From contig NC_073626.1 of assembly GCF_029407905.1 (NCBI RefSeq), forward strand, positions 84,161,482 to 84,225,481: a DNA stretch of 64,000 nt. The letters are read 5' to 3'. Positions 44,927 to 56,850 of this stretch are shown here, piece by piece. Position 1 is the stretch's first letter. The number at the start of each line of letters is the position of its first letter. The position numbers and the translations under genes are program-made. The notes beneath the pieces are model-generated. The model searched no databases, was not told the origin of the DNA, and worked only from the letters and a program-made list of their open reading frames with translations. The stretch is from Bubalus kerabau (lineage: Eukaryota; Chordata; Mammalia; Artiodactyla; Bovidae).

Positions 44927-47107
44927 AACCTCCTCATTGTAAGCATATAGTCTTCAAAAAATGCAACTCATTTATGTATATCAATTCTGTCGTGTGTGTA
45001 CTTGTGTGTGCACCTCATCCATCACCTCAAATAGTTTTTAAAATTAGATGTAACTATAAAAGTTTAAAAATGAAAATGTTAAAAGCAATTGTATTCCTTT
45101 ATGATCACAAATCCTAACATTGGACTCTAGACATCCACTGGGTATCATTAATATAAAAAACAAAGAATGATTCTGATGTAGTTTATAAATACCATGGCTG
45201 AAATTTCTCCTTTTATCTTGATCCTCAGAAAATAAAATCTCCTTTATCAGAACCTTTTTTTTTAAATGCAGTTAACTTAGAAGTTAATGAGGATGCTTTG
45301 GCAGTGTGTGTGCTCCCTCTTCTCTTTAGAACAGGATCTAGGACGTTCTGCCTGTTGGCCAGTAAGGGGAGCCATCACAAAGTAATTACGAACACATTAC
45401 ATTTCCTCCTAGAATGAACGTTTGTGAGGATTTTTCTAATGCCTGTCTTGCTCTTCAGGGAATTTTCTAGGTCATCACTGACCACGCTTTGTGAGCTCCC
45501 AGGCTGTCATAGTGGGGGGCCATCAGATAGTAAATGCTGTAGAAATGCTCAGCTGCTATGCTGTTTCTTTGGAATCCTTCATGTCCCACGCTGTTAGAAA
45601 AAGCTTCTATTACCTAGGAACCAGGCCAAAGGCTCTGATCTGAGTCCTGCTGTTTTAATGCCTGCCCCTACTCAGGTCTCTTTATCAACTCCTCTCACTC
45701 TCCAATAATAAATGTAAATTGCATGTTTCTTTCAAGTCCACCTACCCATGTCTTTCAGGAAAAGCCATTTGTCTCCATGCACCTGGAGCTAATTCTCACT
45801 TCTAGCATCTTATCCACTGAGCCAACCTCCTGCCCTGCTGCCTTCTCCCAGACTCCCCTCAATGTTATTTTACTTCTTCTGGAGGCCTGAGTGCATGTGT
45901 TTTCAGGTTGGCCCAAAATGAAAGAATTCAAGCACTGAATATTCCCGGTATGGTATTTCTCCACATTTGTTTCTGATAACTCAAGAGACGAGGTAGAGCG
46001 TTTGAGTGTGGCACCTAGCCAAACATAGATGTTTCAAGAAAAGTCAATAATGCATATTACAAACATGTTTTGGTGACCAAACACAGCCTCCCAGCTATAG
46101 GTCTCCCCTAGAAAAGTGAAGCAATTATCTCAATCAGTCAAGTGAAAAGGTCCATTTATGCTTCAATTCTCTGGCTAATTCAGGCAAAAGTAAAATTTTC
46201 ATCTGAATGATCCCAGTAATTGGCTTGCTGCTCTGCTTTACTAGTGAAAGCTTGACAAAGAGGCAGAGGCTGTTCCATACTGACAGGGAGGTGCTGATCA
46301 TAGGGAACTTGTGCAGAGAAAATGCTTATAAGAAAGCACATTAGCAGTGGAGACTTTGTCGAGAAATTTCAACAAAGGTAGCTCCTAATCATAGATTATT
46401 AGATGAACCTTAGAATTCAGTCTTTCTTTTCTTCCCTTGTCACCAGTTACCCCTCTTCCAGTGTTTCCTGACTAGAGCAAGCATACATCTAGACACAAAT
46501 CAGGAAATCTATGTATCCTCCTTCCTCGTCGTTCTTCTTCACTCAGTCTTTGACATATATTTTGATGTAGTTGCCACCTGTCTGTTCCCATGGCCACTGT
46601 CTTAGTTCAGGTGAGTGTTTGTACTTGGCTTGAGCATTTACTCATTTGATGGTGATTTTCTGAGGCTCTCCTCATATGCAGCCACAATGCCAGTTACTGC
46701 AAATACCATGATGAGCAAGACCTGGGTCCATCGATCATGGCTACTCTTAATTGGTTTTCTGCTTCCTGTCTTGTACATCTCCCCTAATCCATTTTATTTT
46801 GCTGTCGGACTTACTCTTCTAAAACTCCAAGTGGAATAAAACTCACCACTGCTTTATAGCCAAAGTCCTAAGTATGACAGACAAAGACCTTGATAAGCTG
46901 GTGTTGACTTTATGTTCATTCTCCCTTTTGCCACTCCCTTGTGGTCTTATGTTTGGTGAACCTGAACTTTGCACAGTTGCCTTGACTGGAAACACCCCTT
47001 CACTCCTTCATCTGGCTGACTTATACCTGTACTGCTTTATTACTTGGTTTTAATTATTACAATTACTTTCTCTATATTATGAAAACTTCTGCCTGGGTTT
47101 TAGGAAG
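44927..47107. other. Intergenic sequence with a long repeat-free stretch
   Basis: No ruminant SINE or LINE is seen over 2.1 kb. 46740-47000 weakly resembles an L2 LINE on +. 46080-46400 is unique-looking with balanced composition. No coding exon is recognisable. Confidence 0.55.
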
Positions 47108-47330
47108 CATGACTTCCCTGGTGGCTCAGATGGTAAAGCATCTGCCTACAACGCGGGAGACCCGGGTTCGATCCCTGGGTTGGGAAGATCCCCTGGAGAA
47201 GGAAATGGCAACCCACTCCAGTGTTCTTGCCTGGAGAATCCCATGGATGGAGGAGCCTAGTGGGCTATAGTCCATGGGGTCGCAAAGAGTTGGATATGAC
47301 TGAGTGACTTCACTTTCACTTTCACTATGA
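47108..47330 (+). mobile_element. Bov-tA SINE
   Basis: GACTTCCCTGGTGGCTCAGA head, GGTTCGATCCCTGGGTTGG (a good box B), CCACTCCAGTGTTCTTGCC body, and a CACTTTCACTTTCAC tail. The head is close to the family consensus. Confidence 0.94.
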
Positions 47331-47992
47331 ACAAAGCTAGTGGAGGTGATGGTCCCATCACTCCATGGCAAATAGATGGGGAAACAATGGAAATAGTGAC
47401 AGACTTTATTTTCTTGGGCTCCAAAATCACTGTAGATGGTAACTGCAGCCATGAAAAGAAAAGATACTTGCTCCTTGGAAGAAAAGCTCTGACCAACCTA
47501 GACAGCATATTAAAAAGTAGAGACATTACTTTTCCGACAAAGGTTTGTCTAGTCAAAGTTGTGGTTTTTCCAGTGGTCATGTATGGATATGAGAGTTGGA
47601 CTGTAAAGAAATTTGAGAGCCGAAGAATGGATGCTTTTGAACTGTGGTGTTGGAGAAGACTCTTGAGAGTCCCTTGGACTGCAAGGAGATACAACCAGTC
47701 CATCCCAAAGGAAATCAGTTCTGATTTGGAAGGACTGATGCTGAAGCTGATGCTCCAATACTTTTGTCACCTGATGCGAAGAACTGACTCACTGGAAAAG
47801 ACCTTGATGCTGGGAAAGATTGAAAACAGGAGGAGAAGGGGATGACAGAGGATGAGATGTTTGGATGGCATCACCAACTTGATGGACATGAATTTGAGCA
47901 AGCTCCAGGAGTTGGTGATGGACAGGGAAGCCTGGTGTGCTGCAGTCCATGGGGTCACAAAGAGTCGGACACGACTGACAACTGAACTGAGA
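47331..47992 (+). mobile_element. BovB 3' fragment with a 172-codon open frame and an internal deletion
   Basis: The frame at 47327-47845 begins MNKASGGDG, from an early part of the reverse-transcriptase domain. It then jumps to PITPWQIDGETME, which lies about 700 bp downstream in the neighbouring copy at 28.7-29.5 kb. The rest is the C-terminal region. The element ends GTCGGACACGACTGACAACTG. Without the catalytic YADD region it cannot encode an active enzyme. Confidence 0.9.
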
Positions 47993-48500
47993 CTTGGCAG
48001 TTAATTCCACAGGGGATGATTTCAAGAGTCCTTAGGTATCCGAAGAAAATTTCTATGTAGTGTAAACATCAGTTCTTTAAGCAGACCTCTTTCGTTATAG
48101 TTTTTTGTCTCTTTACAATTCTGATCCTTCTTCTCTGAATACAGTTCAGGAAGTGGATGTTCTTAAACTGCAGTAACCAGAACTGAAGTTAGCACTTCAC
48201 AGTGTGGGTGGGTATCGGGGTGGTGGTGTAGGGGGAGTGGTGTGGTTAGGGCAGGGAGTCTATCATGAAGCATAAATCTGGTCTAGGTGAACATACATGT
48301 TCATTTTTTAAATCTAAGTCCAACACTTTACATTTAGCTCTTGTTACACGTCTTCACTTCCTTCTTTTGAATCCTGAGTTTGTGATGGACACAGTAATGT
48401 CCCATTCCAATTCATATCAGGCTGATGTTGTTTCTCTTTCAAGGAGGGCCTCAGTTACAGAGAGATACCTTGCTTAAAAGCATGACCAATCCAGGGTACT
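47993..48500. other. Intergenic sequence, no gene recognised
   Basis: Includes a G-rich stretch (48200-48255, many GGTG/GGGG runs) that is otherwise unexplained. Confidence 0.55.
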
Positions 48501-50955
48501 CACATGCAATGATTGATCACTGTGGGCTTAAAGACCTGATGTCCTTGGTTCACTAGGGGACAATTCCCATGGGCCGTATTGGCTCTGGGGCTCCCTGTGG
48601 GCTGTACTGAGTTCACATCACAGTTTCATTTATTCCTCTGTTTAATTCCTTCGGCCTCTTTGATTCTACAGGTATTAATACCTAATAAATATCTGCATGT
48701 CAACCCCCATTTTAGAGTCTGTTTCTCTAAAATCCAGTCTGACAAGAAATGGTTCAAAAAAAGTAGTCAATATGATGGGATTCTGGAGCTGCACTTGCCC
48801 TTCACTGATGGTATATGGACCACAGATGCCCAAGGTGGCAGCCCACTGGGGTTAGCGGAACTCAAACACAATGAAGGACAGGTAGGGGCACCTAACTGCT
48901 AAAAGCCAGAAGGTTGCACTTATCATAATGAATGTCAGAGTCAGAGTAGCAAGAAAGGGTCCTGACACAGAGAGCTATGGAAATGGCTCGTAGATACTGG
49001 TGTATCTACTGACAAAATAGATGGGCAGCTTTTATACCATCACAAGAAATTAGGATAGATGACTAACAGCCTAAAAGCAATCACTCTGATAAAAAAATCA
49101 TAATAGCTCTTGCCCATTTTCCAGACCTGAGCTAGTTTTCAGACTCAGGATGCACTGACCCAAGAAGGGGCTAAGTCCCTAGGAGGAAGGACCCAACTGT
49201 ATCATACAAGTCTATATGGTAATGGTTCCCCAAGTCCTCCTAAAATGGGACCTACAACCATTTACTTAGATGACTGTGCACCAGGGAAATAGGAATATCC
49301 CAACATTTAAGGACTGTTTGATGCTGCATTAGACTCGACTATATCTGGAGAGTTGAAGCCTCACCATGAGCCTCCTGTTTAAGAGGGGACCTGTAAGAAC
49401 CAGGAAATAAACAGAGTCCTAGTCCAGGGCTGGCTTAAGTCCACTAGGTTTGTAGATCCACCAGTGGTCAGTTCCCCTGTCTCAGATCACATAATTGAGA
49501 TTGGCATATTTGGTATACATGAAGTCAGGACATTTGGCTATGGGATAAAGGCCATAATAGTGAGGAAGGCCAAGAGGAAATCTCTGAAACTGTTCCTTCC
49601 CCCTCCCTCCAATCAAAGTAAAATAAAATAAACAAGGTTGCATTCCAGGGAGGATAGTGAAAATTAGTCTTATCCTTAAATTAATGTGTCCAGGGGTGGA
49701 GGTCCCATCACATCTTCACTTAAGTCACCTAAGTCCCCGTAGAATGCAGATAGATCTTGGAAAATGAGAATAGATAATTGCAGATTCAACCAAGCGGCCG
49801 CTGCAATTGCAGTTGCTATGTAAGATAGAAAGAACGTTTGCTAGAGAAGGCTAATGAACCTCAGGTACATGAGTGAGGTCTTTGATTTGGAAAATGTATT
49901 CCTTTCTCTTCCAACCAGAAAAGAGAAGTGAAATTGTTTGCATTCACGTGGATTGGGTGACAATATACATTTAGTTTTGTACTTTGTCATAATATAGTGC
50001 AAAGAGATATTGATTCTCTGGACATCTTGCAGTTAATACCACCCCATCTCTGATATTCTGCACATCAGGCCAGGTGAGTAATAAATGGTCAGCATGCTGG
50101 AGGCATTAGGTGCTCTAAAGGGCAGGAGATAAACCCTTTGAAGACTCAGGAGCCTGCCACATCAGCATAATCTTTGGGGATCCTGTGGTCTGGGGCATTC
50201 CAAGACATATCCTTCACAGTAGAAATAAGTTATTGAGTCTCCTACCATGAGGAGGGAAGCATAGTACCCGGTAGGACTCTGGGTTCTGGAGGCAGCGTGT
50301 TGCACACCTGGGAATGCTGCTCTGATCATAAACTGGACAACAGGACAAACTGCCATCTCCGAGTGAACACAGAGCAGACAAGGTCTGTGTAGCAAGTCCT
50401 GGTTGCAGTGTCAAAGTGTGGCAGAAGCTATGACATCAGAGGTGATGGCAAAAGATGTGGTATGGAGGTTAGGGCAAGCACCTGTGGTATAATCACAAGC
50501 CAGGCCTGTGGATCAAGGCATTGCCATTTGTAGTAGTAATTTATATGCCTTTTGAAAAACAACTCAATATATTCCTGAGGCTTGGTAGAGACTAAATACC
50601 TGGCTAGGAGATGCCAAGTGACCATGCCTTTGGAATCAGATCTCAGAAGTTGGGTTCCAACAAAGCCACTAAGTCTAAAGATAAGGCAGGGCTACCAGTG
50701 ATCCACAGTAAAATCAAAGCAGAAAGACTGGGGCTAAGCACAAACCAGACTGGAAGGCATAGGAAGCTGCATGAACAGGGAGCCCCATCTTCCATCTCTG
50801 TGCCAGCACCTCTCACTCAGCTCACACTTCTACCATGTGGAGGATTCCTTATGTCCATTCCTTATGGAGGAGGAAAAAAACTTGAATTTTGTTTGGAAAG
50901 TAGATGCAATGTAAGCCCAAAACGCATGGCAGCTGTTCTTCAGCCTCACTGAAGG

Positions 50956-51729
50956 GTTCAGTTCATTTCAGTTCAATTGCTCAGTCGTGTCCGACTCTTT
51001 GTGACCCCGTGGACTGCAGCACACCAGGCTTCCCTGTCCATCACCAACTCCCAGAGTTTACTCAAACTCATGCCCATTGAGTTGGTGATGCCATCCAACC
51101 ATCTCATCCTCTGTCATCCCCTTTTCCTCCCGCCTTCAATCTTTCCCAGCATCAGGGTCTTTTCAAATGAGTCAACTCTTTGCATCAGGTGGCCAAAATA
51201 TTGGAGCTTCAGCTTCAACATCAGTCCTTCCAATAAATATTCAGGATTGATTTCCTTTAGGATGGACTAGTTGTATCTCCTTGCAGTCCAAGGGACTCTC
51301 AAGAGTCTTCTTCAACACCACGGTTCAAAAGCATCAATTCTTTGGTGCTCAGCTTTCTTTATAGTCCAACTCTCACATCCATGCATGACTACTGGAAAAA
51401 CAATACCCTTGACTAGACCAACCTTTGTTGGCAAAGTAACGTCTCTGCTTTTTAATGTGCTGTCTAGGTTGGTCATAACTTTCCTTCCAAGGAGTGTCTT
51501 TTAATTTCATGGCTTCAGTCACCATCTGCAGTGATTTTGGAGCCCCCCAAGATAAAGTCTGCCATTGTTTCCACTGTTTCCCCATCTATTTGCCATGAAG
51601 TGATGGGACTGGATGCCATGATCTTTGTTTTCTGAATGTTGAGCTTTAAGCCAACTTTTTCACTCTCCACTTTCACTTTTATCAGGGGGTTCCTTAGTTC
51701 TTCTTCACTTTCTGCCATAAGGGTGGTGT
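50956..51729 (-). mobile_element. BovB, 5' truncated, inserted in the ERV-L remnant
   Basis: Antisense BovB 3' part, with its 3' end on the left (TTGCTCAGTCGTGTCCGACTC) and 5' truncation on the right. A 9-bp imperfect target-site duplication flanks it: CACTGAAGG (50947-50955) and CACTTAAGG (51730-51738). Confidence 0.92.
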
Positions 51730-52670
51730 CACTTAAGGTTAGCTTTGAAAGATAGTGGCTGGGGAAGACATTTCATATGGGCAGAGCATCAGTGGTGTGC
51801 CTGGCTGTTCTGGTGTGGAAGGGAAAATGGCTCTGTTAAGATATATGGATCATGAACAGAAGTGAATGGCCTGGCTGATTAGTCAGGGGCCTGTGATGAG
51901 AGAGATCAGAAGATTAGGAAAAAGGAGGTCTGGGGTAGGATCATGCGGGTGGGCATATGAAAGTGGGCACACAGTGTGAGGATTGTGGTATTTCATGTTA
52001 ACACTGACCAGACAGCATCCACGGCAGAAGGGCCACAAGAAGGCACTATGGACCCATGCTGCCTATTACTTTGTCCACTGTCCACATGTGGTTTGTCCAA
52101 ACTGAAACATGCTGTTGGTGAAAATACTGGACTTCAAAGATTTAGGAGTACAAAAAAGGAACATAAAATGTTTTTTGTTGTTGTTGATTACATATTGAAA
52201 TGTTTTTTTTTAATATAAGGGTGAATAAAAGTATTTTGAAATATCTTTTTTTTACTATTTTCCATGCAGTTACTAGAAAACGTAAAGTTGTGTGTGGAAC
52301 TCACCCTTGTGGCTCACATTATGCTGATGGAGGCAGAAGAACTTGGCCAGCTAACGGCAGTGAGCCTCAGCCATTGTCTACTTCAGTGCTGCCATGATGG
52401 GCCCGTGAATTGGGCAGCAGTGGGAGACAGGAAAGTTATGCTGGCCCCTTAAGCACAGCCTCCCATTTACCAAGGTAGATAAAGCTACCATTGCTGCCCA
52501 AACTACAAAATGCCAGCAACAGAGACTCAATATGGTAAGCCCTCGATATGATGCTATTTTTCCAGAAGTCTAACCAGACACTTATTGGCAGATTAATTAC
52601 ATTGGACTTCCTACATCCTAGATGGATAAGAGGTTGTTTTTCATTGCTGCTGTTGTTTGCTTCTAACTTA

Positions 52671-52673
<3 letters not shown>

Positions 52674-52712
<39 letters not shown>
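52674..52712. repeat. (TA)n microsatellite
   Basis: About 19 TA units inside the ERV-L remnant. Confidence 0.95.
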
Positions 52713-52715
<3 letters not shown>

Positions 52716-53430
52716 CAAGTCTGATTTTGGTTTTCTTAGCTGCAAGGCTTACAGTATATTTAATCTGCTCATATGAGACCCCCTATCACACCATATCAGA
52801 ACAGTGAGCTAACTTATAGGAAAGGAAGTGTGTAGTGGGCTTGTGACTATGAGCTTTCCCTGGCCATATCATGGACGCAGAAGCTGCCGACCGGACAGAG
52901 TGCTGACCAGCCTGCTAATGGTGCAGCTGGAGTGCAAGTTTGGAGGTGAAATTCTATAGGATGGGGTTATGTAGTCTATACACTGGATCTTTATATACTA
53001 TTACATCCCCAGTAGAAAAAACACATGGGTCTAGGAACCCAGGCATTTCTTCCATAGGGTGAAAGCAGAAGTGGCCCCACTTAATAGGACCCACTGGGGA
53101 AAACTCTGCGTCCTGTTCCACAACTCTATAGGCTCTGCCAGGCTGGAGGTCCCAGTTCTCAAAGTGGGCACACTTTTATCAGGGGACTAAAGATTCCCAT
53201 AGAATGTAAGCTGCTGCCTGGGCATTTGGGGCAGGGAGGAGAGTTGCCATCTTAGTAGAAGTAATTGATCTTGATCATTAGGAAGAGATGGGTTTACTGT
53301 TATACAGTGGGAACAGGAAGAACTATCCATTAGGATGCCTCCTGGGCCTGGGTCTTACCACCAAGGAAGCCACTGAGATTAGCAGAAATGGTTGCTGAAG
53401 AGAAAGTGGAATGTATAGAGAACGAGGGAG

Positions 53431-53990
53431 ATGATGTGTATCAGGGGTGGTTCTAAGACCATCCGCAGTGGCAAAAGCTGTAGTTCATTCTCCTAACCAA
53501 GCTCTTCTAAGTTTTCTTGAATCCCAGAGGGCCTGCTCCCTGAAATTTAAATGAAGAAGTGGGTCTGAGTTGTGGTCTGTGAAAGACACAGATTTATCAC
53601 CTTTAAGAATTCCCCTCCAGGGTAGGGCTTCCCCAGCTTCTGAGAGTGCTCAGTAAACAGTTTCCAGTGTGCAGCTCTATTTTGGGGCATTTCTACTACA
53701 GAGGACCAACTTGCCCCAGAGCACTCCCTTCCCGGGGGACCACGTTCAGTGACTGATTGTAGGGTGGGTATAAAGTTCCAACCATTTTCAGCCCCCTAGC
53801 TTGGAGAAGCCCTTTCTTGTCCAGAGCACCCAACTGGGGATGGCTGGCTGGGGCTTTGTTGGATCTGCTTTGTAGCTTGATCTCCTCCTTACCTGTGTCC
53901 TCCTCAAGCTTCCACAAGCATTGGTCCCTAAGGAAAATCCTGGTTGCTAAACTGCATCTCAGCATTTCTGCTGGAGAGCACAGCCTGCAA
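53431..53990. other. Sequence of uncertain origin right of the ERV-L remnant
   Basis: GC-richer than its surroundings. It may include retroviral 3' sequence or an LTR, but I could not match an LTR end. The open frames on both strands (53696-54104) are short and unrecognised. Confidence 0.4.
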
Positions 53991-54470
53991 CCCCAGGCTC
54001 TGCGAGGTTCAGTCCTCTTCTTTGTACCATTCTCATTCTCTCTCTTCAGTTACCTCTTTAAACACCCTTTCACTCTCAATCTCACATCTTTATCTAAGTT
54101 CTAGATTCCTATTTCCTTCTGTCCATTTGGTATTTTCACCAGTATTCCAGCAACACTCCTTGTCCAAAATGAACACACCTCCTTGTAACACTAATTTCTG
54201 TTCATGATTTATCTATTCACTTGAATTCTTCCCTGTTCACTTAAATGCTCCACCTGTAGTGTCTTGAGTTCACCATCTTTTTGCTGCTCTTAATCTCTCT
54301 CACCCAAGCAGGCTTTCAAATAACCAACCTTTTCTTTGCCATAATCGTCTGGATCCCTGTCCTTGCTTGTCTGGAGGGGACCTGTCTTGTTCATGCTGCC
54401 CCCTTGTAGTCTAGCAAAATGTCCTAAACATAGTAGGCCCTTGACAATGATTTGATGAATGAGTAGTGAC
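53990..54470 (+). repeat. L2 LINE remnant
   Basis: TTGTCCAAAATGAACACACC fits the L2 body, and GGACCTGTCTTGTTCATGC with AACATAGTAGGCCCTTGACA fits the L2 3' end. Confidence 0.6.
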
Positions 54471-54559
54471 TTCAATAGCGACAAGGAAGATTTCCACTCT
54501 GGCATTCCCATCTTCCCAAACTGTCTGCATCTTGCAACCACTGTGCTCTCACACTGTTA

Positions 54560-54900
54560 AGCATCACTCTTACTTGGTTGAACCTCCTCTTCTAACACCT
54601 TCAAGATTTCCCTCCTTCCCTAAGGATAAAAGGAAGACTCTCCAGACTAGTCTTCAGAGTTTTACAATATCTGAATAGATTTTCCTCATCCGATTGTTCA
54701 TTTGTCCCTCCAGGTATATCATCTGCTCTTAGCAGCGTCTTTCTACCCTGCACAGAAGGGGGTGACCTGGTCCTGACTCAGTCCCTCCTCAAGCCATCCC
54801 ACATCTTGGAATCTGGATGTCCCCTACCTGTAAAATTTCTTTCTCCTGTTGAATCTGACACCATCTCCACCCTTTCAGACAGCCATCCTTCCTTCATCTG
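54560..54900 (+). repeat. Second L2-like remnant
   Basis: ACACCTTCAAGATTTCCCTCC, then CTAAGGATAAAAGGAAGACTC, resembles a decayed L2 segment. Confidence 0.45.
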
Positions 54901-55087
54901 AACTCCTGCTAACGCACCACTCAGATTTGTACTGAACATATATCAGTAAACATATTTTAAGCATCTACTATATTCTGGGTGTTAAGTTGGATGCCAAGTA
55001 CATGGTGAGTAAAAAGACACGTTTTTGGTTCTCAGGGAGTCCTGTAGAGGGAGTAAATAGGTAAATAAATTCAGTGAGACTTGAAGT

Positions 55088-55303
55088 GCTGTGCTGTTAC
55101 TCAGTCACGTAGGCTGCTGACTCTTTGCAGCCCCAGGGACTGTAGCCCGCCAGGGTCTTCTGTCCATGGAATTTTCCAGGCAAAATACAGGAGTGGGTTT
55201 CCACTTCCTACTCCAGGGGATCTTTCCTACCCAGGGATGGAACCTGCATCTCTTGCGTCTCCTGCACTGGCAGGCAGATTCTTTACCACTAGTGCCACCC
55301 GTA
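55088..55303 (-). mobile_element. Bov-tA SINE
   Basis: ACTCTTTGCAGCCCCAGGGAC, TCTGTCCATGGAATTTTCC, GAGTGGGTTTCCACTTCC, then CTCCTGCACTGGCAGGCAG and ACCACTAGTGCCACCC. Confidence 0.9.
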
Positions 55304-55497
55304 GCATCTGCATTTAGCATAAAAAAGCAGGCCATCCAGGAGATTCAGAAAGGCAGCATGAAGTTTGAAGGGGCATTTGAGTTTTTGTTCAAAAAATAAG
55401 TACTCACTAGAATTGTGCTGTCAGGATGTAGTTGTGGGGTGTATATTCTGGGCAAAGGAGGAAGCAGAGAAAAAATAGTGTAGTAGAGTCAGACACA

Positions 55498-55761
55498 CGG
55501 AGAAGGCAATGGCACCCCACTCCAGTACTCTTGCCTGCAAAATCCCATGGATGGAGGAGCCTGGTAGGCTGCAGTCCATGGGGTCGCAAAGAGTTGGACA
55601 CGACTGAGCGTCTTCACTTTCACTTTTCACTTTCATGCATTGGAGAAGGAAATGGCAACCCACTCCAGTGTTCTTGCCTGGAGAATCCTGGGGATGGGGG
55701 AGCCTGGTGGGCAGCCGTCTATGGGGTCACACGGAGTCGGACACGACTGAAGTGACTTAGC
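55498..55761 (+). mobile_element. BOV-A2 SINE, full dimer
   Basis: Two BOV-A units in tandem (about 55498-55630 and 55643-55761) joined by a CTTTCACTTTTCACTTTC linker. The 13-bp sequence AGAGTCAGACACA lies on both sides (55485-55497, 55762-55774), fitting a target-site duplication. The target itself looks like an older SINE 3' end. Confidence 0.93.
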
Positions 55762-55912
55762 AGAGTCAGACACAACTGAGCAACTGAACAAAAACAGCAA
55801 CGGCAAAGTCTAAGCAGTCTGTCTGTGGGCAATGGAACAAACAGTCTGACAAGTAAAACAGCTAGAGAGATTTGCTGTACCCAGATCTTACATCACTTCG
55901 TGGCGACATTCC

Positions 55913-56103
55913 AAAAGTGAAAGTCGCTCAGTCATGTCCAACTCTGTGACCCCATGGACTATACAGTCCATGGAATTCTCCAGGTCAGAATACTGGAGTA
56001 GGTAGCCTTTTCCTTTCCCAGGGGATCTTCCCAACCAAGCGATCAAATCCAGGTCTCCTGCATTGCAGACAGATTTACCAGCTGAGCTATCAGGGAAACC
56101 CTG
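55913..56103 (-). mobile_element. Bov-tA SINE
   Basis: AAGTGAAAGTCGCTCAGTCAT, GACTATACAGTCCATGGAAT, then CTCCTGCATTGCAGACAG and GCTGAGCTATCAGGGAAACC. Confidence 0.92.
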
Positions 56104-56850
56104 GGTACGTTCCAAAGAGTTTGTGTTTTATCTTGTCAACAATGAGAAAGGAACTCCACAGATTTTTTAAGTAAGTGAGCAGCATGATCAAATTTGTGTT
56201 CGGGGTGATCAATCACATATTATGATTTAACTTTCAAAAATATAGATCTAGTGTTCAAATATAAGAAAAACAAGTTGTTTGAAGACAGTGACCTGTACAT
56301 AATAGGAAATTAGGAAGGATCCATTTTCTTTTCTCTTCATTCTACTGCCAATAAAAAGAAGTTTGGTTACGTTGAGTCAGCATGATTAAACAGATAGGCA
56401 TGTATGTGTACCTATGTGTACATATTCTAAATACCAAATCACACCGATTCTGCTTCAAGCAAAGCAAAACACAAATACTGCTAAACATGTGAACCGCAGG
56501 ATACTACTTACAAAAGACTGGATTTGTCTTGGTAAAAATATCCTCCCCAATTTCACTGGAATAGGAAGTTCCTCTCTGGCCCTCATATTTGTTTACATGT
56601 CATTACTTGATGAAAGGGTTGAATACAGCTGAGGAAGAAAAATGTTATTAAGCATCTCCACTTAGAGATCAATCACAGTAGAGTTAGCACATCTTTGAGT
56701 CATTTCACAGGAACTGGCTTCACACACAACTTTTCAGGAATGTATCTGTTATACCGAAGGAGGGAGGTATTCTTGTATGTGTGTGACCGCTTTGAAGGTA
56801 AGAACAAAAGATTTACACAAAATGCAACAGTAGATACAATTTAGAAACTG
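56104..56850. other. Intergenic sequence between the last SINE and the clean block
   Basis: No repeat or gene is recognisable. It forms the left flank of the candidate 3' UTR. Confidence 0.55.

Larger units (their letters stand above)
48500..53430 (+). mobile_element. Decayed ERV-L-class endogenous retrovirus, mostly pol
   Basis: From about 49490 to 52615 the + strand follows the order of ERV-L pol: a pre-RT segment (ATTGAGATTGGCATATTTGG), an RT-region piece near 49790, a later pol piece (GTGGTCTGGGGCATTCCAAG near 50187; GGTTCTGGAGGCAGCG near 50282), an RNase H region near 50400-50600, and integrase-like sequence around 52500-52615. Many stops and frameshifts break every frame, so nothing functional remains. 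The stretches 48500-49490 and 52713-53430 probably belong to the same provirus, but its LTRs were not identified. A BovB insertion (50956-51729) and a (TA)n run (52674-52712) interrupt it. Confidence 0.7.

Noticed and set aside
49794..49801. NotI-type site GCGGCCGC, which might suggest a cloning junction
   Set aside because: The surrounding sequence continues the ERV-L pol order on both sides, so no vector junction is indicated.
50977..51504. + strand frames of 97 and 77 codons
   Set aside because: They are antisense readings of the minus-strand BovB at 50956-51729.
36955..52712. TA microsatellites as possible CRISPR-like or regulatory arrays
   Set aside because: They are simple dinucleotide runs without spacers, common in mammalian DNA.
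21661..56104. A further protein-coding gene in the intergenic zone
   Set aside because: Every open frame above about 90 codons here is explained by BovB, L1, SINE or ERV sequence or by the unidentified 40.7-41.4 kb stretch, or has no domain or splice context.
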